From: Nematostella vectensis
Taxonomy: Eukaryota > Cnidaria > Anthozoa > Actiniaria > Edwardsiidae
Assembly (NCBI RefSeq): GCF_932526225.1
Contig: NC_064044.1
Coordinates: 749,001 to 813,000 of the forward strand
Length of the DNA stretch: 64,000 nucleotides
Reading direction: 5' to 3'
This document shows positions 1 through 9,745 of this stretch, piece after piece. The notes beneath the pieces are model-generated. The model saw only the letters and a program-made list of their open reading frames with translations. It was not told the origin of the DNA and made no database searches. Position numbers and translations under genes: made by a program. The stretch's first letter is position 1. Every line of letters begins with the position of its first letter.

Positions 1-255
1 AAGCTCCTGGGAATTCTTATTATTGTAGTAAATCACTCTTTCCTTTACAAGCTCGTGGGAATTCTTATTAGTAGTAAATCGCTCTTTCCTTTACAAGCTC
101 GTGGGAATTCTTATTATTGTAGTAAATCGCTCTTTCCTTTACAAGCTCCTGGGAATTCTTATTATTGTAGTAAATCACTCTTTCCTTTACAAGCTCGTGG
201 GAATTCTTATTATTGTAGTGAATCGCTCTTTCTTTTACAAGCTCGTGGGAATTCT
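1..255. repeat. 48-bp minisatellite, about 5 copies
   Basis: Tandem units of 46-48 bp that share the phrase GGGAATTCTTATTATTGTAG and end in CTTTCCTTTAC. The array lies just upstream of the first SLC16-like exon, so it is probably intronic. No splice junction is visible in the unit. Confidence 0.9.
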
Positions 256-417
256 GATTTTACTGGAACATGCACCGACTTTGATATGTTTTTTTTTTTC
301 GCAAACACACTTAATTACGGGTACTGGATACCGGGTACTGTTGAAATGGGTCGGGAAATTTTGTAATGCCATGCTATTTTAATTTAACTCAAATCCCTTC
401 CTTCCTACATTTCTCAG

Positions 418-624
418 GGTTGTCCACGATTTCCGTATCGTTCACCACAGCCTTCCCGGTACTGATGGTGTGTTACTGTGTGAATGGTCTAGCTGAGGGC
501 CATTACGTCTCGTGTGGGAACATAATAATCGTTCGCGCATGCTCAGCTCGTACTATTGCACGCGGGTTTGGATTATTCTTCTGTGTCATCTCGCTGGCGT
601 ATGCGACCGGGCCTGTATTTGGAG
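418..624 (+). CDS. SLC16-like gene, penultimate visible exon
   Basis: The acceptor is TTCTCAG before 418 and the donor is GTGGGT at 625. It encodes two hydrophobic helices ending in ATGPVFG, phase 1 at the 3' end. The residues match the TM9-TM11 area of SLC16 proteins. Confidence 0.7.
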
Positions 625-3465
625 GTGGGTCGTGTTTTAACTCTTCCTAAATCCCGTCGATCCGACTTGCGTGACGCATGGTTCGACTTGCGTGACGCAT
701 GGTTCAACTTGCGTGACGCATTGTTCGACTTGCGTAACGCAGGGTTCGACTTGCGTGACGCAGGGTTCGACTTGCGTGACGCATGGTTCGACTTGCTTGA
801 CGTATGGTTCGACTTGCGTGACGGATGGTTCGACTTGCGTGACGAATGGCTCGACTTGCGTGACGCATGGTTCGACTTGCGTGACCCATGGTTCGACTTA
901 CAAAGTGGAGTTTACAGATGAAGCTATAGAAAAAGCTGCTAGAATGCTTCTTCTGCACACTTTTGGTACTAGAGTAAAATTCCCTTTTCCCGCATCATTT
1001 TGGATCAGCTATGGCCCGCCAGTCTGTGGCATTTTGGACGCGCGCGCAACATTGTGAAAACGGTCTATTAAACCAGAAACACTAAAAAAACCCAATTCTG
1101 TTTAAGCAGTAACAGAAAAGACCGGTGAATGTTTATTTTAAATGACGAGATTTCAATGTTTAAAACAAAACAAAACAACATATCAAGTTGGATCTACCGA
1201 CTGTATGTAGGGAATGTAACTACAATCTTGAAAGGGCGCAAATCAGTCAATATGTCAGTTTGTTCGAAAAAGGCATCCATTTCCATTAGCTAATTGAACA
1301 AAGCTATGACGGTATTTTGGATCGAAAAAATAACGCACAAAGCTTTCTTTTTAGATTAGAGGTGTGATTTGAGGTAATGTAGCCATGTACAAACAAAGTT
1401 GTCAAAGTTGTGCACATCATTCTCCAAACTGAACTGAAATATCGCAGTAGCTCCCCTATCAGTGGATAGAGATGTCGATCAAGACGTATATCAGCCATGT
1501 CGTCTTGTAAGGTTCATTCACGGATAAGGTTGCTTCATCATACCGACCCCTTATACGTGTATCATACAGACCCCTTATACGTGTATCATACAGACCCCTT
1601 ATACGTGTATCATACAGACCCCTTGTACGTGTATCATACAGACCCCTTGTACGTGTATCATACAGACCCCTTGTACGTGTATCATACAGACCCCTTGTAC
1701 GTGTATCATACAGACCCCTTGTACGTGTATCATACAGACCCCTTGTACGTGTATCATACAGACCCCTCATACGTGTATCATACAGACCCCTTATACGTGT
1801 ATCATACAGACCCCTTGTACGTGTATCATACAGACCCCTTCTACGTGTATCATACAGACCCCTTGTACGTGTATCATACAGACCCCTTGTACGTGTATCA
1901 TACAGACCCCTTCTACGTGTATCATACAGACCCCTTGTACGTGTATCATACAGACCCCTTATACGTGTATCATACAGACCCCTTCTACGTGTATCATACA
2001 GACCCCTTATACGTATATCATACAGACCCCTTGTACGTGTATCATACAGACCCCTTATACGTGTATCATACAGACCCCTTATACGTATATCATACAGACC
2101 CCTTATACGTGTATCATACAGACCCCTTGTACGTGTATCATACAGACCCCTTATACGTGTATCATACAGACCCCTTATACGTGTATCATACAGACCCCTT
2201 GTACGTGTATCATACAGACCCCTCATACGTGTATCATACAGACCCCTTATACGTGTATCATACAGACCCCTTGTACGTGTATCATACAGACCCCTTGTAC
2301 GTGTATCATACAGACCCCTTATACGTATATCATACAGACCCCATATACGTATATCATACAGACCCCTTGTACGTGTATCATACAGACCTCTTATACGTGT
2401 TAATTAAGTTGTACGCCGCCCAGTCGCTAGCTACACATATTGTTTTGACCTCCTGTCTTGCCAAGTGTGACACACGTTGTGTTTCCCTCCTGTCTTGTCA
2501 AGTGTGACACTTATTGTCTTGCCTTCTAGTCTTGCCAAGTATGAGACATGTCTTGCCCTCCTGTCTTGCCAAGTGTGACACATGTGTCTTGCCCTTTTGT
2601 CTTGTTAAATGTGGCCCATGTGTCTTGCCCCCCCTGTCTCGTCAAGTACGACACATATTTTTTTGCCCTCCTGTCTTGCCAAGTGTGACACATGTGTCTT
2701 GCCCTCCTGTCTTGTCAAGTGTGACACATGTGTCTTGCCCTCCTGTCTTGTCAAGTGTGACACATGTGTCTTGCCCTCATGTCTTGTCAAGTGTGACACG
2801 TGTCTTGCCCTCCTGTCTTGTCAAGTGTTACACATGTGTCATGCCCTCCTGTCTTGTCAAGTGTGACACGTGTCTTGCCCTCCTGTCTTGTCAAGTGTGA
2901 CACATGTGTCTTGCTCTCCTCTCTTGTCAAGTGTTACACATGTGTCTTGCCCTCCTGTCTTGTCAAGTGTGACACATGTTGTGTTGCCCTCCTGTCTTGT
3001 CAAGTGTGACACATATTGTCTTGCCCTTCTGTCTTGTTAAGTGTGACACATGTGTCTTGCCCTCCTGTCTTGTCAAGTGTTACACATGTGTCTTGCCCTC
3101 CTGTCTTGGCAAGATTGACACGTGTCTTGCTCTCTTGTCTTGTCGAGTGTGACACGTGTCTTGCCCTCTTGTCTTGTCGAGTGGGACACGTGTCTTGCCC
3201 TCTTGTCTTGTCGGGTGGGACACGTGTCTTGCCCTCTTGTCTTGCCAAGTGACACATGTTGTCTTTTGTCTTGTTAGGTTGGTTGGCGGATGAAGTCGGC
3301 TCATATGTACCCGTCCTACAGGCGGCAGGGGCGATCTCGTGCTCAGGCTCTCTCATCATTTCCTCTCTTAAGTGCATAATGACTACAGCTAAACCACGCA
3401 AGCATGTACCACTATGTACTGGACCCGAGATTCTTTACGTGTGGGAGAAATTAACTGTTTTATAG
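418..3465 (+). CDS. SLC16/monocarboxylate-transporter-like MFS protein, C-terminal two exons
   Basis: Join of 418..624 and 3278..3465. The joined reading gives the C-terminal transmembrane part of a major facilitator protein: a helix with VLMVCYCVNGLAEGHY, then ARGFGLFFCVISLAYATGPVFGGWLADEVGSY, described here in two pieces, then a last helix. The GP-x-x-GG-W/L-x-D-x-x-GSY pattern is typical of the TM10-TM11 region of SLC16 monocarboxylate transporters. Members of the family carry monocarboxylates or related substrates with protons across the plasma membrane; the substrate here is unknown. The exons join in phase (G from g|gt). The 5' exons lie outside the window. The reading frame stops at 3463-3465; the last 30 residues resemble the adjacent 30-bp minisatellite, so the true C terminus may differ. 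The gene converges on the ADAM17-like gene. Confidence 0.7.
660..905. repeat. 21-bp minisatellite, about 11 copies
   Basis: Units of the form TTGCGTGACGCATGGTTCGA in the intron just after the first SLC16-like exon. The unit does not contain the exon end. Long frames across it in several phases are repeat artefacts. Confidence 0.92.
906..1536. other. Intronic DNA without recognised features
   Basis: AT-rich sequence between two arrays in the SLC16-like intron. I see no splice-flanked exon, RNA gene or mobile element here. Confidence 0.5.
1537..2402. repeat. 24-bp minisatellite, about 36 copies
   Basis: Units GTGTATCATACAGACCCCTT plus four bases, with variation mainly at one position (TTGTAC, TTATAC, TTCTAC, TCATAC). 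The unit length is a multiple of three, so both strands show long false open frames. Intronic. Confidence 0.95.
2440..3277. repeat. About 36-bp minisatellite that leads into a splice acceptor
   Basis: About 22 degenerate units of TGCCCTCCTGTCTTGTCAAG followed by TGTGACACATGTGTCT. The last unit runs into the acceptor of the next SLC16-like exon (GTCTTTTGTCTTGTTAG at 3261-3277). The unit therefore looks like a copy of the pyrimidine tract and AG of that acceptor. Confidence 0.9.
3278..3465 (+). CDS. SLC16-like gene, last visible exon
   Basis: The acceptor is TTGTTAG before 3278. It starts in phase 1 and reads GWLADEVGSY, then a helix (VLQAAGAISCSGSLIISSL), then about 30 further residues to a stop at 3463-3465. 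The part after SLIISSL is uncertain because it resembles the minisatellite that follows. Confidence 0.6.
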
Positions 3466-3466
3466 C

Positions 3467-4395
3467 CACAGCCACCCAAGCAAGTACAGCTATGTGTAAG
3501 ACCACGCAAGCAAGTACAGCTATGTGTAAGACCACGCAAGCAAGTACAGCTATGTGTCAGACCACCCAAGCAAGTATGGCTATGGCTAATGTTACCCAAG
3601 CAAGTACAGCTATGTGTAAGGTTACCCAAGCAAGTACAGCTATGCAAAAGGTTACCCAAGCAAGTACAGATATGTGTAAGGTTACCCAAGCAAGTACAGA
3701 TATGTGTAAGGTTACCCAAGCAAGTACAGATATGTGTAAGGTTACCCAAGCAAGTACAGATATGTGTAAGGTTACCCAAGCAAGTACAGCTATGTATAAG
3801 GTTACCCAAGCAAGTACAGCTATGTGTAAGGTTACCCAAGCAAGTACAGATATGTGTAAGGTTACCCAAGCAAGTACAGATATGTGTAAGGTTACCCAAG
3901 CAAGTACAGATATGTGTAAGGTTACCAAAGTAAGTACAGATATGTGTAAGGTTACCCAAGCAAGTACAGATATGTGTAAGGTTACCCAAGCAAGTACAGA
4001 TATGTGTAAGGTTACCCAAGCAAGTACAGCTATGTGTAAGGTTACCCAAGCAAGTACAGATATGTGTAAGGTTACCCAAGCAAGTACAGATATGTGTAAG
4101 GTTACCCAAGCAAGTACAGATATGTGTAAGGTTACCCAAGCAAGTACAGATATGTGTAAGGTTACCCAAGCAAGTACAGATATGTGTAAGGTTACCCAAG
4201 CAAGTACAGATATGTGTAAGGTTACCCAAGCAAGTACAGATATGTGTAAGGTTACCAAAGTAAGTACAGATATGTGTAAGGTTACCCAAGCAAGTACAGA
4301 TATGTGTAAGGTTACCCAAGCAAGTATGGTTATGTGTAAGGTTACCCAAGCAAGTACACCTATGTGTAAGGTTACCCAAGCAAGTAGTTTAGTTT
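3467..4395. repeat. 30-bp minisatellite, about 30 copies (left part)
   Basis: Units GTTACCCAAGCAAGTACAGA plus TATGTGTAAG. The same array resumes at 7667 after a LINE insertion. The 3' coding part of the preceding exon (about 3380-3415) looks like a diverged unit, so the array may have grown from exon-end sequence. Confidence 0.95.
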
Positions 4396-4660
4396 CAGTT
4401 TCAGTTTATTGTTTTGTCACTTAATACATTTTTTAAATAAAGATAATAATATAATAATTTACATAGTGTGACAAGGAGGACCGTAAGAAACCGCAAGGCT
4501 TATACGAGACGGTCCTCCTAAATCTTAACAGAAAATACTTATTTGATAGTTCGGACAGTCAGATTAATTATATAAATATTTGTTAGGAGAGCTTTCATAT
4601 TTTTTTTCATACTTATATAAAAAAACACACACACAAACACAAATCGAGAAAGAAAAAAAA

Positions 4661-6797
4661 TTAAGAGTTAATAAGAGAAGTCTTTAACTTATTACAAAAA
4701 GAGTTAAGCGTTTTGGCAGACTGAATATCAAAAGACAATGAATTGAAATATTTACGTCCCTGATGTCTTAACGCAAACTTATGTATATTTGTTCTAAACT
4801 TTGAAATATGGAACAAGTTAGAGCTTCTCGTGTAATAATCGTGAATTTGAGAGTTCAATTGAAATATCCTGTTAAGTGTCTGGGGGAGTAACCCATTTTT
4901 AAATTGATACATTAACTTACCTATTTGAAATAAAAATAAATAATTGAATTTCAATATGTTTAGATTTCTGTATATCGGATCAGTGTGTGCATCATAGGAT
5001 GCTCCAACAATTATACGTATTGCTCGTTTTAGGAGCATGAGAATATGATTTAAATTAGATGGATAAGTGGATCCCCAAACACTAACACAGTATTGCAAAA
5101 ATGGATATAACAAAGATTGATACAACGTCAATAGTGATTGCTTTGAAAGGCAAAAACTTGCTTTATACATAATTCCTACAGCTTTTGAAACCTTACGCGC
5201 GACATTGGTAATATGTGGTAACCATGTCAAGTGTTCGTCAAGAATAACACCTAAAAATATTGTTTCTTTGACTCGCTTTATATTCTGATCACCTAAGGTG
5301 ACCTTTATATCAAGGTTTTGCCTTTTTTGCCGTGGCCTAAAGATAATATAGTTTGATTTTTTTATATTTATAGATAACTTGATTGCACAAAACCAATCTG
5401 TTAATTTGGTAAGTTCATTATTGATTGTGAGACATAATGAGTCTAAGTTTTTATGGGAGAAAAATATACTTGTATCATCAGCAAATAAAAGTATGTCTAA
5501 GGCGGTCAAAACGCTACATATATCATTGATATAAATCAGAAAGAGAAGCGGCCCGAGCACGCTGCCTGTGGGACACCGCACTTCACTAATTTACGACAAG
5601 AAGAAACGCCATTAAAATTTACAAACTGCTCTCTATCTGAAAGATAACTTTCAAACCATTTGAGAGGAGTTCCACATATTCCATAGTTATGCAATTTCGC
5701 TAGTAAAATGCCATGATTGACCGTGTCAAACGCCTTTGACAGGTCAATAAAAACGCCTAGAGTATATTTTTTATAATCAATAGCACTAGATAGAGTATCG
5801 TATAAATGAAGAAGTGCAAGAGCTGTCGAATGGTTCTTTCTAAAACCATATTGGTTATTTGATAGAATATCATATTTAATCAGGAAATTATATAACCATT
5901 TATACACAACTTTCTCGAAAAATTTCGAAAAAACTGGTAAGACGGACACAGGTCTATAGTTTGCATAAAAAGCCTGATCACCAGCCTTAAACAGTGGTAA
6001 AACGCGTGCCACTTTTAACTTCTTTGGGACTATACCAGACCGAGTAGGTAAATTGATAATATCAGCTATTGGTTTGGAAATAATATCCATATTTGGCTTT
6101 ATAATATCCATGTGGATATTGTCAAACCCAGCAGCTGTGCCAGGACGAAGGCTTGAGCAGATCTCAATGATTTCTTGGTGATCAGTATCAGAAAAAATAT
6201 TGAATTAAGAATATCATTGTTCAGAAAACTAGAGAAACATTTATCAGAAGATGGTACTTTCTCCGCTAACGAGGGACCAAGATTTGTGAAATAATCACAA
6301 AAACCATTTGCAATCTCCATCGGATCGCTGACTTCACGGCCGGCAACTTTAAATGTAGAAGGCAAACGTGAATTACTTTGACGACGATTAATAACTTCAT
6401 TAAGAATTCTCCACGTTTTTTTAACGTTGGATTTGTATTCGGATAGTTTTTTGTCATAATAATCACGCTTACGCTTTTCCGTCTTACTATTCACTAATTC
6501 GTTAAATTGATCCTCGGTGTAGTAGTCACATGAAAACGACGAATAGAAATTTGCATCGGGATCATTATTAACGCATAAGCTAAGTTGCTTGTTCGTTTCA
6601 GAAAATAAGGGGTTGAATTTAAGATTTTCTAATCGATCATGATCGAATCTAATTACGCCATTTTGCTGTTCAAAAAGCGCTAATTGAAAACCTTCATCCG
6701 ATAAATGACAAAAAGGCAAAACGTTAGCTAAAGGAATATTCATATTACTTATCACACTATCCGCTGCCGGCTGCCTGGATGTTACCTTCGGCTGCAT
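4661..6797 (-). pseudogene. LINE ORF2 reverse transcriptase, endonuclease deleted and frameshifted
   Basis: Three overlapping minus-strand frames: 6797..6099 (leader joined to the post-endonuclease linker), 6111..5536 (RT fingers and palm with FVDLSKAFDTVNH and a GVPQ end) and 5581..4661 (GSVLGPLLFLIYIND, the catalytic FADDTSIF, then thumb). The frame changes within the conserved GVPQGS block near 5575 by one base. The leader motif CDYYTEDQFN is followed within a few residues by the linker KRKRDYYDKKLSEY, so the endonuclease domain that normally lies between them is missing. Confidence 0.82.
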
Positions 6798-6883
6798 CCT
6801 GTTTCTGATCTCTAATAATTAGGCGATCTAGTATGAAGTATGCCCTCTTCCCTTCAGCTCTCGCCTTCTTCATCTCTTCGATT

Positions 6884-7564
6884 TTAGCTTTTTGCAAGAT
6901 CTTCTACAACGTAGAGACCCGCCGGCTTCTCAATCCTGGCCTTTCTCACAACCGCCTCCTTCGCCTTCCAGTCCTTGAGTTTACAGACAATCGTCCTCGG
7001 CCTCTCTTTCTCCGACTGCGTCAAGGATCTGCCCTTTGCCTTTTTCCTTTCTACGCGTTGCGCCCTTTCGATCTCAATCTCCAAACCAAGCTTCGTCTGG
7101 ATCGCCTCTTTCACTTTAGCTTCTGAATCGGCCCACGACTCTCCTGGACTTTCGGACACACGTATATTATTACGTCTCGACTGGTTCTCGAGATACTCGA
7201 GAGCGTCCTTTACTTTAACAACCTCGCTGTCAGTCTCTTTAACTTTCTTGTTGATAGGCCCAAAGCGTTCAACCTCACTCTGAGTGAACTCAATGCTTGC
7301 CTTTAGGCCCGAAACCTTCTCTACCAGGTCATCGACCCGGCTACTTGTCTGCGATACCATTGATTCAAATAGGGATCTCATCATGGATTCCTGGACGGCC
7401 AGAAGATTTTTCACGGCCGCCATTGTAACCAATTCCTCGACCTCGACGATAGTAGTCGGACCGGGAGATAAAGAATCAGTTCGGTTCTTCGCTGCCTTTT
7501 TTGATGACTTTCTCGACATGATTAAATACAAAGACACAACAAATTCAAAGAGCAAACTAAACAA
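6884..7564 (-). CDS. LINE ORF1 protein
   Basis: Open frame of up to 226 aa. The likely Met is the one that begins MSRKSSKKAAKN at about 7519, after a basic N-terminal stretch. A coiled-coil-like middle region is followed by ENQSRRNNIRV, a hallmark of LINE-1-type ORF1 proteins with an RRM fold that bind the element RNA. The C-terminal part is rich in K, R and E. It ends at 6884, about 90 bp before ORF2 begins. Intact in frame, though it may be dead with its element. Confidence 0.75.
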   Translation of the reverse strand: MFSLLFEFVVSLYLIMSRKSSKKAAKNRTDSLSPGPTTIVEVEELVTMAAVKNLLAVQESMMRSLFESMVSQTSSRVDDLVEKVSGLKASIEFTQSEVERFGPINKKVKETDSEVVKVKDALEYLENQSRRNNIRVSESPGESWADSEAKVKEAIQTKLGLEIEIERAQRVERKKAKGRSLTQSEKERPRTIVCKLKDWKAKEAVVRKARIEKPAGLYVVEDLAKS

Positions 7565-7666
7565 AATGGAAATAAAAAATGACTAGTTATGTTCTCCCAT
7601 CAATGCATGCATCAGTCGCCCTGATCTCTCTTGCACAATCAATGATGCTTTCCTATTACATAGACG

Positions 7667-8152
7667 TACACCTATGTGTAAGGTTACCCAAGCAAGTATG
7701 GCTATGTGTAGGTTACCCAAGCAAGTATGGCTATGTGTAAGGTTACCCAAGCAAGTATGGCTATAAGTAGGTTACCCAAGCAAGTACACCTATGTGTAAG
7801 GTTACCCAAGCAAGTACACCTACGTGTAAGGTTACCCAAGCAAGTATGGCTATGTGTAGGTTACCCAAGCAAGTATGGCTATGTGTAAGGTTACCCAAGC
7901 AAGTATGGCTATGTGTAGGTTGCCCAAGCAAGTACACCTATGTGTAAGGTTACCCAAGCAAGTATGGCTATGTGTAGGTTACCCAAGCAAGTATGGCTAT
8001 GTGTAGGTTGCCCAAGCAAGTACACCTATGTGTAAGGTTACCCAAGCAAGTATGGCTATGTGTAAGGTTACCCAAGCAAGTATGGCTATGTGTAGGTTGC
8101 CCAAGCAAGTACACCTATGTGTAAGGTTACCCAAGCAAGTACAGATATGTTT
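7667..8152. repeat. 30-bp minisatellite, right part after LINE insertion
   Basis: About 16 units of 29-30 bp with the same GTTACCCAAGCAAGTA core as the array at 3467-4395. Here ATGGCT and ACACCT variants dominate, unlike the left part, so the two halves have drifted or were not mixed after the insertion. Confidence 0.93.
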
Positions 8153-9265
8153 TACAGGCAGAGCCACCGTTGCACGTACAGTTCTGGATTGGATAAGAAG
8201 GGCATTTCTGGGTTAGCGTTAATCTGCTTTCTAGGAACCCGGACTGCAAGTTTAACTTAACTTGTGGCTCATTAAATGTTGTATATAGCAGAACTAACTT
8301 TTCAAGCCAGCTACAGGTCAAATAAACTTTATTTATAAAAAAAAATTAAATTTTACAAGCAAACATTTTGATGTACATAACTCATAGTTTGTATATTGGA
8401 GAAATTACATCAGATATACAAATAAAACATAAGTGAGTTCAGTTGATGCTTATTGCCATAGAAAAAAATGTACTGGCCTTCGATAAATTCTACAGTCATA
8501 ATTTACACATTTTTTAATTATCAATTATATCCTCGGTAGGGACGTATTTCTAAATACTGTTACAAACGTGTAACGAAAAACTCCTAATTCTATTGAAATG
8601 ACTAAGAAAAATAGCAATTTCAGCTCCGGATCTAGGTAATTATGGTAACCTTTCAACTCTTTCTTAAACAAGCCTGTTTTACTTAATTATTTCCTCAACC
8701 GATTCTCAATAAACCTTCTGATTTATGGTTGGAGAACAGTTAGCGGTTAATTAAATCTGCGCCTTTATCACAGATATCCTGATACACTCTTTACTCAAAG
8801 CACCAAAGGGCCTCTTCATTGGCTCTCAAAAGGAAACTCGAGAAGCTGTTGAAGCAAAAGAAAATCACGTTCTCATCGATAGCTATTACTATGTATTACC
8901 CAATCTGGGAGTCCGCTTTAATACTTTTCCCTATCTTGGAACAGCGTAAGTCGAGAAATTCCACGTAAACAGAAAATTTTGTTAACAACGATTATATAGG
9001 AGATCTTGAAAAACCGGCCCAGATCCTAACACTTAAGACAATCACAGGTTTCCGGCGCGCTCACCCCATTCCTTTTTTTGGACAATTTAGAAAAACGATA
9101 GCCATTGATTGATATGTTACTTCCATGTAAATGGGAAATAGATTACTAACGACAACTTCTTGGAAATAGCTATCAATCACTTCTAGGAACTAGCTATCCA
9201 AAACCAATTCTTGGAGCTAGTAGCTTATCAATGATAATTTATTGGAAAGAACTATCCAGGATAAC
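8153..9265. other. Intergenic DNA between SLC16-like and ADAM17-like genes
   Basis: Convergent intergenic region. It holds a half copy of the palindromic element seen at 39489-39612 (here 8205-8250, GGGTTAGCG then TCTAGGAACCCGG). It also holds a possible AATAAA for the + strand gene at about 8323 and a TTTATT (AATAAA on the - strand) at about 9238 for the ADAM17-like gene. No exon recognised. Confidence 0.5.
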
Positions 9266-9267
9266 TA

Positions 9268-9505
9268 ATTGTAAATAACTATCAATGATAACTTTTCTGA
9301 ACAAGCTATCAGTGTTAACTTATCAGAACTAGCTATCAATGATAACTTCTCAGAACTAGCTATCAATGATAACTTCTCAGAACTATCTATCAATGATAAC
9401 TTATCAGAACTAGCTATCAATGATAATTTATCAGACCTAGCTATCAATGATAACTTATCAGAACTAGCTATCAATGATAACTTATCAGAACTAGCTATCA
9501 GTATA
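9268..9505. repeat. 27-bp minisatellite, about 9 copies
   Basis: Units of CTAGCTATCAATGATAACTT plus ATCAGAA, with a decayed margin from about 9100. It lies just downstream (minus-strand sense) of the ADAM17-like stop codon, in the 3' UTR or beyond. Confidence 0.9.
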
Positions 9506-9565
9506 CTAGTTATTTCTGTTACTACTCGAACTTGTTTAAAGTGACCGGAAGTCGCTATCAGTGCA

Positions 9566-9745
9566 CTAGGCGTCAGGGTTGTCCCTTCCTATAGCGACCT
9601 GGAGGTTTGGCTTCTTTCTTGTTTTCACATAGTTATAGCTAAGTTTGAGCGGTTTTTGAGGATTGGCGGGTCTTGTAAACGAGTCCTGGCGATATATGTA
9701 CATTCCTTTGCTCGTCGGCTCCAGGGTCCGCAACAACTGCGTATT
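9566..9745 (-). CDS. ADAM17: ADAM17-like exon 19, cytoplasmic tail and stop
   Basis: The acceptor is TGTAG before AATACGCAG, phase 0, with 59 codons then TAG at 9568-9566. It encodes residues 689-747, rich in K, R, T and Y, as expected of a cytosolic tail. A second copy of its acceptor and first 20 bp lies at 10002. Confidence 0.72.
   Translation of the reverse strand, partial: NTQLLRTLEPTSKGMYIYRQDSFTRPANPQKPLKLSYNYVKTRKKPNLQVAIGRDNPDA

Larger units (their letters stand above)
4396..7666 (-). mobile_element. Non-LTR retrotransposon (CR1/L2-like LINE), internally deleted, inserted in a minisatellite
   Basis: The element is read on the minus strand. ORF1 (7564..6884) comes first, then a broken ORF2 (6797..4661), then a 3' end at about 4396 with a GAAACT-type short tandem tail rather than poly(A). 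Both flanks are the same 30-bp minisatellite. ORF2 has the pre-endonuclease leader and the post-endonuclease linker but lacks the roughly 250-aa AP endonuclease between them. It also carries at least two frameshifts, near 6100 and near 5575. It cannot move by itself. The clade assignment is by general resemblance only. Confidence 0.85.

Noticed and set aside
664..900. Possible CRISPR array
   Set aside because: Units are contiguous with no unique spacers, and the genome is clearly animal. The same reasoning excludes all other arrays here as CRISPR.
1497..2507. 336-codon and 255-codon frames on both strands
   Set aside because: 24-bp repeat artefacts. No conserved non-repeat sequence and clear intron context.
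8153..8270. A possible last exon after TTTTACAG at about 8157 (continuation of the SLC16-like gene)
   Set aside because: The acceptor-like end is only a diverged minisatellite unit. The reading resembles no transporter tail, and part of it belongs to the dispersed palindromic element.
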